A program made the position numbers and the translations under genes. A DNA stretch of 64,000 nt from Pseudomonas marginalis (GTDB lineage: Bacteria > Pseudomonadota > Gammaproteobacteria > Pseudomonadales > Pseudomonadaceae): NCBI RefSeq assembly GCF_024169655.1, contig NZ_JALJWV010000001.1, forward strand, positions 5,686,001 through 5,750,000. Direction: 5' to 3'. A model generated the notes under the pieces. It worked only from the letters and a program-made list of their open reading frames with translations, ran no database searches and was not told the origin of the DNA. Positions 54,897 through 63,748 of this stretch are shown one piece after another. Positions within the stretch are counted from its first letter, which is position 1. Each line of letters opens with the position of its first letter.

Positions 54897-56828
54897 ATGG
54901 CGATACGTATGCGGATGTCCCTGGGCCTGGCGCTGATGCTGCTCAATGGCTGTGAGACTCAACGCGCCATCCAGCAGAGCGATGAGTTGCGCCGGCAGGG
55001 CGACATTGTGCGTTCGGTCGAAGTGCTCCAGGCCGAAGCCAAGGACGATCCCGACGATGTGCAATTGCGCACCGCCCAGTTCAGCAAGCTCGAATTGCTG
55101 GTCGCCCAGTACAGCCGCGAGGCCAGCACCGCGCTGATGCGCGGCGACGATGCGGCGGCCATCCGCGCACTGGAAACGATCCTCAAATACGACCCCGGCA
55201 ACCTCGGTGCGCGCCAGGAAATCCAAAGCATCCAGGCCATGAAACAACTGCGCCCGCAATTGGCGCGGGCCTACGAAATGAGACGCACCAACCCGGTGGA
55301 AGCGCTCAATCTGGTGCGCCAGATCATCGCGCAAAAACCCAACTACCGAGAAGCCCTGGACTTGCGTAACGCCCTGACCCGCGAACTGGTGAGCGCCGAC
55401 TATCTCAGCGCGGACCTGTCGCAAGCCATGCGCAAACCCTTGAGCCTGGAGTTCAGCGCGCAAAGCCTGAGCACGATTTTCGAGACCATCGCGCGCCTGT
55501 CGGGGGTCAACTTCGTCATCGACAAAGACGTCAACCCCAGCGCCTCGGCCAGCATGACCGCGAGCAAAACCACCGCCGAAGACGCGCTCAACCTGCTGCT
55601 GGCCACCCAAGGCCTGGACAAGAAAATCCTCAACGCCAACACCATCCTGGTCTACCCCCGGCGCCCGGACAAAGAACGTGAATACCGCGAGTTGGCGGTC
55701 CGCACCTTCTACCTCAGCCACGGCGACCCCAAGGTCATCGCCGCCGAGATCAAGCAGGTGCTCAAGCCCAAGGAAGTGCTGGTGGATGAACGCCTCAACG
55801 CAGTGATCGTGCGCGACGGCCTGGATACGCTGAGCGCCGTGGAAAAACTGGTGGAGGCCATTGATATCGCGCAGTCGGAAGTGACCATCGATATCCAGGT
55901 GCTGGAAGTCAGCCTGACCGACGAACTGAACCTGGGCATCAAATACCCGGAGAGCATCGGCGTGTCGGTGGGCAACCTGGCCAATGTGCCCGCCGGGCTG
56001 GCGGGCATCCCTCTCAGCGCATTGCGTGGACTTAACAGCGACAACATCCTGCTGGACGCCGGCAGCACCTCGGCGCGCATCAACATGCTGCAACGCAGCG
56101 GCAACACCGTGACCCTGGCCAACCCACGGGTACGCGTGCGCAACCGCGAAGAAGCCCAGGTCAATATCGGCGACAAAATCCCCGTGGTGACCACCACCAC
56201 CGCCAACCAGATCACCACCTCGTCGGTGTCTTACCAGGACGTGGGCCTGCAGATTACCGTCAAGCCCAACATCAGCCTGAGCGATGAGGTGAACCTGGAA
56301 CTGAACGTGGAAATGAGCCATATCACCAAACGCATTCCCGGCTCGGAAAACGTACCGGCCACCTTCGAACTCGGTTCACGCGCGACCAAGACCCTGCTGA
56401 CCGCACGCAACAATGAAACCCAGATCGTCTCGGGGCTGATCCGCACGGCGGACGTCGACGAAGGCTCGGGGTTGCCGTGGTTGAGCCAGATCCCGTGGAT
56501 CGGCAAAAAGCTGTTCGGCACCAATCAGAACACCCAGCAGAAGACCGAAATCATCCTGCTGCTGACGCCCCGGATCGAACGCAACCTGGACCTGCCGATT
56601 TCCCAGATCAGCACCTTCCACAGCGGCACCGAAGCGCGCAGTTCGACCGAGGGCATGATCCTGCGCGATACCACCGAAAAAATGATCCTCAAACCCACTG
56701 GGGGCGACCCTACCCCGGCGTTTCCCACGCCGATGCAGCCGTCGGATGGAACGTGGCAGGCATTGCCGCCGCCATTGCCAGACCTGGTGCCCAAACCAGC
56801 GCCGACACCGGCACCGACACCCCCTTAA
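54897..56828 (+). CDS. gspD: Secretin GspD-like outer-membrane lipoprotein
   Basis: The protein has 643 residues. The lipobox LNGC puts the lipid on C19, so it may reach the outer membrane without a pilotin. Residues about 25-125 look like TPR repeats (DAAAIRALETILKYDPGN), followed by N-domains and the secretin domain (QVNIGDKIPVVTTTTANQIT, VSYQDVGLQITVKPNIS, VSGLIRTADVDEGSGLPWLSQIPWIGKKLFG; abridged). A proline-rich tail ends the protein. The TPR-secretin layout is closer to MshL/T4P-like secretins than to classical GspD. Confidence 0.9.
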   Translation: MAIRMRMSLGLALMLLNGCETQRAIQQSDELRRQGDIVRSVEVLQAEAKDDPDDVQLRTAQFSKLELLVAQYSREASTALMRGDDAAAIRALETILKYDPGNLGARQEIQSIQAMKQLRPQLARAYEMRRTNPVEALNLVRQIIAQKPNYREALDLRNALTRELVSADYLSADLSQAMRKPLSLEFSAQSLSTIFETIARLSGVNFVIDKDVNPSASASMTASKTTAEDALNLLLATQGLDKKILNANTILVYPRRPDKEREYRELAVRTFYLSHGDPKVIAAEIKQVLKPKEVLVDERLNAVIVRDGLDTLSAVEKLVEAIDIAQSEVTIDIQVLEVSLTDELNLGIKYPESIGVSVGNLANVPAGLAGIPLSALRGLNSDNILLDAGSTSARINMLQRSGNTVTLANPRVRVRNREEAQVNIGDKIPVVTTTTANQITTSSVSYQDVGLQITVKPNISLSDEVNLELNVEMSHITKRIPGSENVPATFELGSRATKTLLTARNNETQIVSGLIRTADVDEGSGLPWLSQIPWIGKKLFGTNQNTQQKTEIILLLTPRIERNLDLPISQISTFHSGTEARSSTEGMILRDTTEKMILKPTGGDPTPAFPTPMQPSDGTWQALPPPLPDLVPKPAPTPAPTPP

Positions 56829-56853
56829 TTTCATGGCCAGATCGACGATCAAA

Positions 56854-56946
56854 CTGTGGGAGGGGGCTTGCCCCCGATAGCGGTAGATCAGTCAATATTT
56901 TCGGCGACTGGTACACCGCTATCGGGAGCAAGCTCCCTCCCACAGG
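56854..56946. repeat. Paired inverted REP
   Basis: Inverted TGTGGGAGGGGGCTTGCCCCCGATAGCGG units, the second slightly diverged (GGGAGCAAGCTCCC), between convergent gspD and the ETF beta gene; marks the right edge of the secretion island. Confidence 0.85.
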
Positions 56947-56966
56947 TGTGTTGCAGTGTTTGCAGA

Positions 56967-57737
56967 TCAGCGAACCACGCCTTCCTCAACCAACAGCTTG
57001 AGAATGGCTTCAGCGCCCGCTTCAGGGCTGAGGCCCTTGAGCACCTGCCCACCGCCGCCACTGGCCTTGGCCGTGGCGGCCTTCATCCGATCCGCGCCGC
57101 TCTTGGCCTTGATCACCTTGAGCCGCTTGGGCCGGGGCTTGGCCGGTTGCAGCACGGCGCCGGTGAATAACTCATCCTCTTCAACCGCGACCTCGTGGGC
57201 CGCCAGTTCGCCGCGTTGCGCCGGGCCATACGCGCTTTGTCGAGGCTTGGGCGCGGCGTTATCCACCGTGGCCAGAAACGGCAGGCGCACCTTCAAGCGC
57301 CGCCGCTGCCCGCGTGGCAAGGCTTGCAGCACGTGGGCCACGCCGCTGTCGATGGACTCCACCTGCGCCAGCCCGACAATCAGCGGCCAGCCCAGGTGTT
57401 CGGCGAGCAGGAACGGCAACATCCCCGAACCTTCGCCGGTTTCGGCCTGGCTGCCGGTGAGCACGACCTGGGCGCCGGCGTCGCGCAGATACTCGCTGAG
57501 CACCGGCAAGGCATCCGCGCCGGCCGGTTGTTCGAGCACATGCAATTGCGCCAGCCCCATGCCCAGGTAGCTGCGCAGCGTGGGCTCGGCGATGTTGCCG
57601 GCATGCAGCACCTGCAACTTATCCCCAGCCATCTGCAGGCCCAGCTCGACCGCACGCGCGTCCTGCTCGGCGCGGCGCGGGCGCCCGGAGGTGGGGTGGG
57701 CGCCGATGGAAACCAGACTGATTACATGCGTGTTCAT
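56967..57737 (-). CDS. Electron transfer flavoprotein beta subunit-like (dimethylglycine pathway)
   Basis: The protein has 256 residues. It has the ETF alpha/beta nucleotide-binding layout: VISLVSIGAHP at the N-terminus, DAGAQVVLTGSQAETGEGSGMLPFLLAEHLGWPLIVG and the late IKAKSGADRMKAATAK (abridged). With its alpha partner it accepts electrons from the dimethylglycine demethylase and passes them on. It starts 15 bases after the alpha gene. Confidence 0.87.
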   Translation of the reverse strand: MNTHVISLVSIGAHPTSGRPRRAEQDARAVELGLQMAGDKLQVLHAGNIAEPTLRSYLGMGLAQLHVLEQPAGADALPVLSEYLRDAGAQVVLTGSQAETGEGSGMLPFLLAEHLGWPLIVGLAQVESIDSGVAHVLQALPRGQRRRLKVRLPFLATVDNAAPKPRQSAYGPAQRGELAAHEVAVEEDELFTGAVLQPAKPRPKRLKVIKAKSGADRMKAATAKASGGGGQVLKGLSPEAGAEAILKLLVEEGVVR

Positions 57738-57752
57738 GACCCTATCCTTTGC

Positions 57753-58973
57753 TTAAGCCGCATCGCGCTTGGCGCCGTTGCGGAAGGCCTCGACCGCAGC
57801 GATCAAGGCTTGCAGAATCGCGGCGCTGTCGCCGATCACCGACAGGTCGGCACGCTTGATCATGTCGCAGCCAGGGTCGAGGTTGATCGCCACCACCTTG
57901 TCGCAGGCGCCGATGCCTTGCAGGTGCTGGATCGCCCCGGAGATACCGACCGCCACATACACCCGCGCCGTGACCCAGGTGCCGCTGGCGCCGACCTGGC
58001 GATCGCGGGCCATGAAGCCATCGTCCACCGCGACCCGCGAGGCGCCTTCGGTGGCGCCGAGGGCGGCGGCGGCCTGGTGGAACAGCGCCCAGTCCTTCAC
58101 GCCGTTGCCGCCGGAGACAATAAACTCGGCTTCAGCCATCGGAATCGCCGCCGGGTCCACCGCCACCGCGCCGAGGTCTTCGATGCGCGGCAGGCGCCGC
58201 GCCAGGGCTGTGGATAACTCTACGGGCAGCACTTCATGACGGGTCTCGCTGACCGGATCAGCGCATTCGGCGGCGGCCAGGATCAGGCGCGGCAGCGGCC
58301 GCGCCAAATCTTGCTGACCGGCACCGGCACGGCCGATGCACTGCTCGTCCTTGATCTGCCAGACCCGCGTGGCCGGGCGCTCGTTGAGGCTGGCGGCAAA
58401 ACGCCGACCGAGTTCGCCGCCACCGCTGCGGCTGTCCGGCAGCAACCAATGGCGCGGGTTGAACTGGTTATCCACAGCCCGCAGGCCCTGCACGCGTTGC
58501 TCCGGTGAATAACCGTCGAAGGCGTGACCTTCCAGCACCAGCAGGCGGTCGACACCGGCCGTGGCAAACGCGGTTTCTTTGTGTTCACCAAACACCACCG
58601 CCAGCACCGCACCGTCACTGCCGGCGAGTTGCCGGGCCAGGCCGAGCAGGTCACGGTCGTGGCTGCTCAGGCGACCGCCGACCATGTCCGGCACCACGTT
58701 GATGTAGAACGCAGGTGCCGCCACCTGATGCAGCGGCAACTGCACGTCCACTGCCGCCGTGCGCTTCGCCGCGCCGCCTTGTTGGGCGCCGCTGCGGTCG
58801 ATGCGTTTGATGCCGTTGGGGCCGATAAAACCGACACCATGGACGTTTTTGCGGATGACGCCGTTTGGCCCCATCCAGCTGTGTTGCACCGGCTGCATCG
58901 CCGCATGCAGCGGGTGCAGGCGGTTACGGGCGATCCATTCGGCGCGTGGGTCGCGGCGGATAATGTCGCTCAT
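57753..58973 (-). CDS. Electron transfer flavoprotein alpha subunit-like (dimethylglycine pathway)
   Basis: The protein has 406 residues, longer than housekeeping EtfA because of an N-terminal extension of about 90 residues. The C-terminal FAD domain shows VSGGNGVKDWALFHQAAAALGA (abridged), ATGTWVTA-like sequence and AIQHLQGIGACDKVVAINLDPGCDM. It overlaps dgcB by ATGA. Two DnaA-box sequences lie inside the gene in opposite orientations (58208-58217 and 58468-58477). Confidence 0.9.
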   Translation of the reverse strand: MSDIIRRDPRAEWIARNRLHPLHAAMQPVQHSWMGPNGVIRKNVHGVGFIGPNGIKRIDRSGAQQGGAAKRTAAVDVQLPLHQVAAPAFYINVVPDMVGGRLSSHDRDLLGLARQLAGSDGAVLAVVFGEHKETAFATAGVDRLLVLEGHAFDGYSPEQRVQGLRAVDNQFNPRHWLLPDSRSGGGELGRRFAASLNERPATRVWQIKDEQCIGRAGAGQQDLARPLPRLILAAAECADPVSETRHEVLPVELSTALARRLPRIEDLGAVAVDPAAIPMAEAEFIVSGGNGVKDWALFHQAAAALGATEGASRVAVDDGFMARDRQVGASGTWVTARVYVAVGISGAIQHLQGIGACDKVVAINLDPGCDMIKRADLSVIGDSAAILQALIAAVEAFRNGAKRDAA

Positions 58974-60916
58974 CAGTGCACCTCCGCAGGTTCACGTTTG
59001 ATCGGTGATTTGGTAGGCGCGGCGTCGTCGAGCAACGCGTCGGCCACCAGCTCGGCGATGTCTTTGATCAGTGGACGCGGTTCGACCACGCCTTCGAGCA
59101 TCGCGGTGCATTGCGGGCAGCCCACGGCCACCAGCTCGGCGCCGGTTTCGCGGATGTCGTCCATGCGCATATCGGGGATACGTTGCTTGCCGGGAATGTC
59201 GGTGATCGGCGCGCCACCGCCGCCGCCACAGCAGCGTGAACGGAAGCCCGAGCGCTGCATTTCCTTGATCTCGATACCCAATGCACGCAGCACTTGGCGC
59301 GGCGCCTCGTATTCGCCGTTGTAGCGGCCCAGGTAGCACGGGTCGTGATAGGTCACGCTGTTGCCTTTGTGCTGGCCCAGGTTCAACGCGCCGTCGCCGA
59401 TCAGCTCGGCCATGAAGGTGCTGTGGTGCTGTACGACATAGTCACCGTTGAAGGCGCCGTATTCGTTTTTCAGCACATGGAAACTGTGCGGGTCGCAGGT
59501 GACGATGCGCGTGAAGCTGTACTTGGCCAGGGTCTGGATATTGCGCGTGGCCAGCAGTTGGAAGGTCGCTTCATCGCCCAAACGCCGGGCGACGTCGCCG
59601 CTGTCGCGTTCTTCCAGGCCGAGCACGGCGAAGTCGACCTTGGCCGCTTTCAGCACTTTGACGAAGGCGCGCAGGGTGCGTTGGTTGCGCATGTCGAAGG
59701 CGCCGTCGCCGACCCAGAACAGTACCTCGCAACTGCCCTTTTCGCTGAGCAACGGCAGGTTCAAATCCGCCGCCCAGTTCAGCCGACCGCCCGGTGCGAA
59801 GCCGCCGGGGTTGTCGGTGGCGATCAGGTTTTCGAGGACTTCGGCGCCCTTGTTCGGCGTGGCGCCTTTTTCCAGGGTGAGGTGGCGGCGCATGTCGACG
59901 ATGGCGTCCACGTGCTCGATCATCATCGGGCACTCTTCCACGCAGGCGCGGCAGGTGGTGCAGGACCACAAGGTGTCGGCGTCCACCAGGCCGTTGACGA
60001 TTGGCTGGTGCGGGTTGCCGCTGTGTTCGCCGATCGGTTTTCCAGGATACGGGCTGCCGGCGAACTTGGCATCGGTGCCGCCGGCCAGGCCGACGACCAT
60101 GTCCTGAATCAGCTTTTTCGGGTTCAGCGGCTGGCCGGCGGCGAACGCCGGGCAGGCGGCTTCGCACTTGCCGCACTGCACGCAGGCGTCGAAGCCGAGC
60201 AATTGGTTCCAGGTGAAATCCTTGGGTTTTTCCACACCCAGGGGCGCGCTTTTATCGTTCAGGTCCAACGGCTTCAAGCCGGTGGAACGGCCACCGCCGA
60301 AGCGCTCGGCGCGGCGGTGCCAGGCCAGGTGCAAGGCACCGGCGAAGGCGTGCTTCATCGGCCCGCCCCAGGTCATGCCGAAGAACATTTCCGACACGCC
60401 CCACAGCACGCCCACGCTCAGCAACGCGGCCAGCAACCAACCGCCGAAGTCCGCCGGCAGAATCCCGGCCACCGGCAAGGTCACCAGGAAGAAGCTCACT
60501 GCGAACGCCATCAGGCTTTTCGGCAGGCGCATCCACGGGCCTTTCGACAGACGCGCTGGAGGGTTGCGCCGACGCAGATACACAAACGTGGCGCCGACAA
60601 ACATCAGCACCGACGCCAGCAACAGCGCATAACCGAGGATGCGGTTATGCAGGCCGAACCCATGCACCAGAATCGCCAGCAGCGCCGACAGCACAAAACC
60701 CAGCGCCGTGGCGACGTGGGTGTTGGCGATGTATTTATCGCGGGCGACCACGTGGTGCAGGTCGACCATGTAGCGCTTGGGCATGGCCAGCAGGCCTTTG
60801 ATCAAGTCGACCTTCGACGCCCGCCCACGGCGCCACATGGCTGCCCGCCGCAGTGCGCCCAGAACAGCAAGGCCCAGCGCCGCAAACAGCAGAATCGGAA
60901 GAAGAGTATTCAACAT
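58973..60916 (-). CDS. dgcB: Dimethylglycine demethylase subunit DgcB (membrane FeS oxidoreductase)
   Basis: The protein has 647 residues. N-terminal membrane helices, then two 4Fe-4S motifs CVQCGKCEAACPAF and CTTCRACVEECPMM, and two C-terminal cysteine-rich (CCG) domains with PCYLGRYNGEYEAPR and RCCGGGGG. The layout is that of HdrD/GlpC-like quinone-linked oxidoreductases. It probably passes electrons from the ETF/DgcA to the quinone pool. GGAG precedes the ATG at 60916. Confidence 0.93.
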   Translation of the reverse strand: MLNTLLPILLFAALGLAVLGALRRAAMWRRGRASKVDLIKGLLAMPKRYMVDLHHVVARDKYIANTHVATALGFVLSALLAILVHGFGLHNRILGYALLLASVLMFVGATFVYLRRRNPPARLSKGPWMRLPKSLMAFAVSFFLVTLPVAGILPADFGGWLLAALLSVGVLWGVSEMFFGMTWGGPMKHAFAGALHLAWHRRAERFGGGRSTGLKPLDLNDKSAPLGVEKPKDFTWNQLLGFDACVQCGKCEAACPAFAAGQPLNPKKLIQDMVVGLAGGTDAKFAGSPYPGKPIGEHSGNPHQPIVNGLVDADTLWSCTTCRACVEECPMMIEHVDAIVDMRRHLTLEKGATPNKGAEVLENLIATDNPGGFAPGGRLNWAADLNLPLLSEKGSCEVLFWVGDGAFDMRNQRTLRAFVKVLKAAKVDFAVLGLEERDSGDVARRLGDEATFQLLATRNIQTLAKYSFTRIVTCDPHSFHVLKNEYGAFNGDYVVQHHSTFMAELIGDGALNLGQHKGNSVTYHDPCYLGRYNGEYEAPRQVLRALGIEIKEMQRSGFRSRCCGGGGGAPITDIPGKQRIPDMRMDDIRETGAELVAVGCPQCTAMLEGVVEPRPLIKDIAELVADALLDDAAPTKSPIKREPAEVH

Positions 60917-60965
60917 GGTGAAGCTCCCACAGACCACACGGATCTACTGTGAAACCGGGTCTGAA

Positions 60966-61057
60966 TGTGGGAGGGGGCTTGCCCCCGATGGCGGACTGTC
61001 AGTTGATACAGCTGTAGCTGACCCACCGCTATCGGGGGCAAGCCCCCTCCCACATTT
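60966..61057. repeat. Paired inverted REP between dgcB and dgcA
   Basis: Inverted TGTGGGAGGGGGCTTGCCCCCGATGGCGG units with a spacer of about 40 bases; lies within the dgcA-dgcB transcription unit. Confidence 0.85.
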
Positions 61058-61089
61058 TCAGACCGGGTCCACATTGGTTCGGTGTCGGG

Positions 61090-63150
61090 TCAGAAATCCT
61101 TGCACAAGCGCAGGGCGTCATAGATCGCAGCGTGGGTATTGCGCTGCGCCACACAGTCACCGATGCGGAACAGCAAATAGCCCTCGCCCGCTTCGCTCAG
61201 GCACGGTTGCGGCTTGATCGCGAACAGCGCTTCGATGTCCATCTGGCCCTTGTTGCGCGAGCCGGGCTTGAGGGCGTAGTAGATCTCTTCATCCGGGCGC
61301 ACGCCGTTCTCGACGACCACCTGATCGACCACCCGCTCCTCTTTGGCGCCGGTGTATTCGTTCTCCAGCACCGCCACCAGCTTGTCGCCTTCGCGGTAGA
61401 CCTTTTCCAGCATCATGTCGCCGGTCATGATCACTTCCTTGGGGTACATGCTGCGGTAGTAGGTCGGGAACGACGTACCGCCGATGGCCACGCCCGGCTT
61501 GATGTCGTCGGTGACGATCTCGACCTGGCTGCCCTTGTCCGCGAGGAAGTCCGCCACCGACATACCGGTGAATTCGCAGATGGTGTCGTAGACCAGCACG
61601 TTCTTGCCCGGCGCGACTTTGCCGTCGAGCACGTCCCAACTGCTGACCACCAGGCCTTCGGCCGCGCCCCAGTGTTCGTTCTGTTCCAGGAACGGATGCC
61701 CGCCCACCGCCAGCACCACTACGTCCGGGCGCAGGTCAAGGATGGTCGCCGCGTCCGCCGCCACGCCCAGGCGCAGCTCGACGTTCAAGCGCGCCAGTTC
61801 CAGTTGGAACCAGCGGGTGATCCCGGCGATCTGGTCGCGCTGCGGGGCTTTGGACGCGGTGGTGATTTGCCCACCGATAAAGGCTTTTTTCTCGAACAGG
61901 GTCACGTCGTGACCACGTTCAGCAGCAACGCGCGCGGCTTCCATCCCGGCGGGACCGGCACCGACCACCACCACCTTGCGCTTGGGCCCGGTGGATTTCT
62001 CGATGATGTGCGGCACGCCCATGTATTCACGGGAGGTCGCGGCGTTCTGGATGCACAGCACATCCAGGCCCTGGTACTGGCGGTCGATGCAATAGTTGGC
62101 GCCGACGCACTGCTTGATCTGGTCGATCTGGCCCATCTTGATCTTGGCGATCAGGTGCGGGTCGGCGATGTGGGCGCGGGTCATGCCGACCATGTCCACA
62201 TAGCCGCCTTCGAGGATGCGCGTGGCCTGGTTCGGGTCCTTGATGTTCTGCGCGTGCAGCACCGGGGCCTTGACCACTTCCTTGATCCCGGCCGCCAGAT
62301 GCAGGAACGGCTCCGGTGGATAACTCATGTTCGGGATGACGTTGGCCAGGGTGTTGTGCGTATCGCAACCCGAGCCGACCACGCCGATAAAGTCGAGCAT
62401 GCCGGTGTCGTCGTAGTACTTGGCGATCTGCTTCATGTCCTCGTGGGACAAACCATCCGGGTGGAATTCATCGCCGCACAGGCGGATACCGACGCAGAAG
62501 TCCGGGCCTACCTCGGCACGCACCGCCTTGAGCACTTCCAGGCCGAAACGCATGCGGTTTTCAAAGCTGCCGCCCCATTCGTCGGTGCGCTTGTTGACGC
62601 GCGGGCTCCAGAACTGGTCGATCATGTGCTGGTGCACCGCCGACAGTTCCACGCCGTCCAGACCACCGGCTTTCGCACGCGCTGCCGCGCTGGCGTAGTT
62701 GCCGATCACGCGCCAGATTTCTTCCGGCTCGATGGTCTTGCAGGTCGCACGGTGTACCGGCTCGCGGATGCCCGAGGGCGACAGCAGGGTCGGCCAATGC
62801 TCGCCGTCCCAGCGCGAGCGGCGGCCCATGTGGGTAATCTGGATCATGATCTTGGCGCCATGCTTGTGCATGGCATCGGCCAGGTTCTGGAAGTGCGGGA
62901 TGATCCGGTCGTCGGCCAGGTTCACCGATTTCCACCAGCCTTGCGGGCTGTCGATCGCCACGCTGGAAGACCCGCCGCAGATGGCCAGGCCGATCCCGCC
63001 CTTGGCTTTCTCTTCGTAGTACTTCACATAGCGGTCGGTGGTCATGCCGCCGTCGGTGGCATACACCTCGGCGTGGGCGGTACTGAGCACGCGGTTGCGG
63101 ATGGTCAGTTTGCCGATCTGGATCGGCGCGAACATTGCTTCGAAAGCCAT
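61090..63150 (-). CDS. dgcA: Dimethylglycine demethylase DgcA (OYE/TMADH-like)
   Basis: The protein has 686 residues. An FMN-binding TIM barrel (about 1-335) is followed by an FeS region and an NAD/FAD-type domain (VVVVGAGPAGMEAARVAAERG). Substrate: dimethylglycine to sarcosine plus formaldehyde. In the FeS region the usual Cys-x2-Cys-x2-Cys is CVGANYC (C348, A351, C354) with C366 further on, so one expected cluster ligand is missing. The start at 63150 (MAFEAMFAPIQIG) is used; upstream in-frame ATG codons run into the DUF5943 gene. Confidence 0.94.
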   Translation of the reverse strand: MAFEAMFAPIQIGKLTIRNRVLSTAHAEVYATDGGMTTDRYVKYYEEKAKGGIGLAICGGSSSVAIDSPQGWWKSVNLADDRIIPHFQNLADAMHKHGAKIMIQITHMGRRSRWDGEHWPTLLSPSGIREPVHRATCKTIEPEEIWRVIGNYASAAARAKAGGLDGVELSAVHQHMIDQFWSPRVNKRTDEWGGSFENRMRFGLEVLKAVRAEVGPDFCVGIRLCGDEFHPDGLSHEDMKQIAKYYDDTGMLDFIGVVGSGCDTHNTLANVIPNMSYPPEPFLHLAAGIKEVVKAPVLHAQNIKDPNQATRILEGGYVDMVGMTRAHIADPHLIAKIKMGQIDQIKQCVGANYCIDRQYQGLDVLCIQNAATSREYMGVPHIIEKSTGPKRKVVVVGAGPAGMEAARVAAERGHDVTLFEKKAFIGGQITTASKAPQRDQIAGITRWFQLELARLNVELRLGVAADAATILDLRPDVVVLAVGGHPFLEQNEHWGAAEGLVVSSWDVLDGKVAPGKNVLVYDTICEFTGMSVADFLADKGSQVEIVTDDIKPGVAIGGTSFPTYYRSMYPKEVIMTGDMMLEKVYREGDKLVAVLENEYTGAKEERVVDQVVVENGVRPDEEIYYALKPGSRNKGQMDIEALFAIKPQPCLSEAGEGYLLFRIGDCVAQRNTHAAIYDALRLCKDF

Positions 63151-63166
63151 GGCAGGGTTCCTCGAC

Positions 63167-63697
63167 TTACAACGGCTTGACGGTGAACAGGCCGTCGTCG
63201 TGGCCCTCTTCGGAGCCGCCGTAGACTTGTTCGGCCACGGTGCGAATCTGGCTGCCGCGTGCTTGCAGAATCTGGTCCATGGCGCCGGCAAACCAACCGG
63301 TGAACATGTAGTCGACCTTGCGCCCGACCTTGCCGTACACGTAGACGAACGCCGAGTGCTCGAGCTTGACGCTGGCGGTGCCTTTGTCGAGGTCGATGTC
63401 CTGGATCTTGAACAGGCCCCAGCCGCGTTGCGACAGGCGCTTCATGTAGTGTTCGAACACCGCCACACCTTCGAGGCCGTGGCATTCGGCTTCTTTTTCA
63501 CACCAGTGCCAGGCGGATTTGTAGCCGGCCTTGTAGAGGATCTCGGCGTAGGCCTCGGCACCGAGGACTTCTTCGATGCCCATGTGGTTGTTGACGAAGA
63601 AATGGCGCGGTACGTACAGCATTGGCAGGGCGTCGGAGGTCCAGACACCGGTTTCGCTGTCGACTTCGATAGGCAATTGCGGGGCGATCTTGGCCAT
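63167..63697 (-). CDS. DUF5943-type protein of the glycine betaine/dimethylglycine cluster
   Basis: The protein has 176 residues, soluble, with Cys/His-containing GYKSAWHWCEKEAECHGL and AFVYVYGKVGRKVDYMFTGWFAGAMDQIL (abridged), resembling 4-vinyl-reductase (V4R)-like domains. It sits 16 bases upstream of dgcA on the same strand, as in other pseudomonads, so it probably assists dimethylglycine catabolism; its activity is unknown. Confidence 0.8.
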   Translation of the reverse strand: MAKIAPQLPIEVDSETGVWTSDALPMLYVPRHFFVNNHMGIEEVLGAEAYAEILYKAGYKSAWHWCEKEAECHGLEGVAVFEHYMKRLSQRGWGLFKIQDIDLDKGTASVKLEHSAFVYVYGKVGRKVDYMFTGWFAGAMDQILQARGSQIRTVAEQVYGGSEEGHDDGLFTVKPL

Positions 63698-63748
63698 GGA
63701 AACTTAACTCCAGAAAATTCGTAGTGGTGTTGCCCGTGGGTGTTTGGC

